Shown here one piece after another: positions 6,198 to 6,571 of a DNA stretch of 6,571 nucleotides. The notes under the pieces were generated by a model, which saw nothing but the letters and a program-made list of their open reading frames with translations, had not been told where the DNA came from and did no database searches. Position 1 is the stretch's first letter, and every line of letters starts with the position of its first letter. The DNA comes from Candidatus Stahliibacteriota bacterium CG08_land_8_20_14_0_20_40_26 (GTDB lineage: Bacteria > Hydrothermota > UBA3073), in assembly GCA_002774315.1 (NCBI GenBank), contig PEYP01000102.1, positions 1 to 6,571 of the forward strand. Reading direction: 5' to 3'. The translations under genes were made by a program, and so were the position numbers.

Positions 6198-6571
6198 TTT
6201 GCGAATTGTACAGCCCGTTTTTCCCTTACCACGATTACCTTTATCTGTCCAGGATATTTTAATTCTCTTTCTATCTTTTTGGCAACTCTATCTGCAAGGT
6301 CCTGTACCTCTTCGTCCTTTATTTCCTGTGGTTCTACGATAACCCGAATTTCTCTTCCTGCCTGGATAGCATAGGCCTTATCCACACCTTTAAATGAGAG
6401 GGCAACTTCTTCTAATTTTTCTAACCTTTCAACATATGCTTCAAAGGTCTCCCTTCTTGCACCAGGTCTTGCACCGGATATTGCATCTGCTGCTTCGATT
6501 AATACAGCTATCGGGGATAGAAACTCCACTGAGTCGTGGTGTGATGCGATAGCATTTACTATCTCCTTACT
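6194..6571 (-). CDS. rny: Ribonuclease Y, C-terminal part (5' end beyond the window)
   Basis: The reading frame is open to the window edge; a GTG at 6529 is only an internal valine codon, because the codons upstream continue the family sequence [17 protein letters not shown] without a break. About 125 residues are visible: the end of the HD domain ([34 protein letters not shown]) and the conserved C-terminal domain ending [14 protein letters not shown] and [20 protein letters not shown], very close to the RNase Y ending known from Firmicutes. RNase Y is a membrane-anchored endoribonuclease that starts mRNA decay; its N-terminal anchor, coiled coil, KH domain and catalytic HD pair are outside the window. 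The gene overlaps ymdB by four bases. Confidence 0.96.
   Translation of the reverse strand, partial: SKEIVNAIASHHDSVEFLSPIAVLIEAADAISGARPGARRETFEAYVERLEKLEEVALSFKGVDKAYAIQAGREIRVIVEPQEIKDEEVQDLADRVAKKIERELKYPGQIKVIVVREKRAVQFAK

Overview
The window is a run of five bacterial genes, all on the minus strand, so transcription goes from high to low coordinates. In that order they are: the 3' end of rny (RNase Y, cut by the window edge), a ymdB-type metallophosphoesterase, mnmG (tRNA uridine modification), a Thi4-type thiazole synthase, and a large radical SAM protein with an N-terminal B12-binding-like region fused to a C-terminal DUF2344 domain. Nothing on the plus strand looks like a gene. I see no tRNA, rRNA, CRISPR array, insertion sequence or riboswitch.

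The organism is probably an uncultured, anaerobic, moderately AT-rich bacterium. The reasons are the rny-ymdB pair, a Thi4 of the archaeal/anaerobe type instead of ThiG, an oxygen-sensitive radical SAM enzyme, and intergenic spaces packed with short degenerate repeats and small palindromes of a style I associate with candidate phyla such as Omnitrophota and relatives. That placement is an impression from memory, not a measured result.

Layout: rny and ymdB overlap by four bases (ATGA) and are surely cotranscribed. A 210-base gap follows (5199-5408) that is almost wholly a mosaic of short-period repeats with units of 7, 8 and 10 bases. mnmG comes next. The 147-base gap to thi4 holds a 62-base direct duplication carrying a nested palindrome, plus a third related palindrome. 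One copy of the duplication runs into mnmG and supplies its last codons and its stop. thi4 has a strong Shine-Dalgarno sequence and is followed after 28 bases by the radical SAM gene. The last 43 bases of the window (1-43) lie downstream of that gene.

The genes are housekeeping functions: mRNA decay and signalling (rny, ymdB), tRNA wobble modification (mnmG), thiamin thiazole synthesis (thi4), and a radical SAM protein of unknown substrate. I do not see a new defence or mobile system. The most notable signal is how the intergenic repeats reach into coding sequence: at the 3' ends of both mnmG and ymdB the repeat provides the terminal codons and the stop codon, and at the 5' end of mnmG a repeat overlaps one possible start codon.
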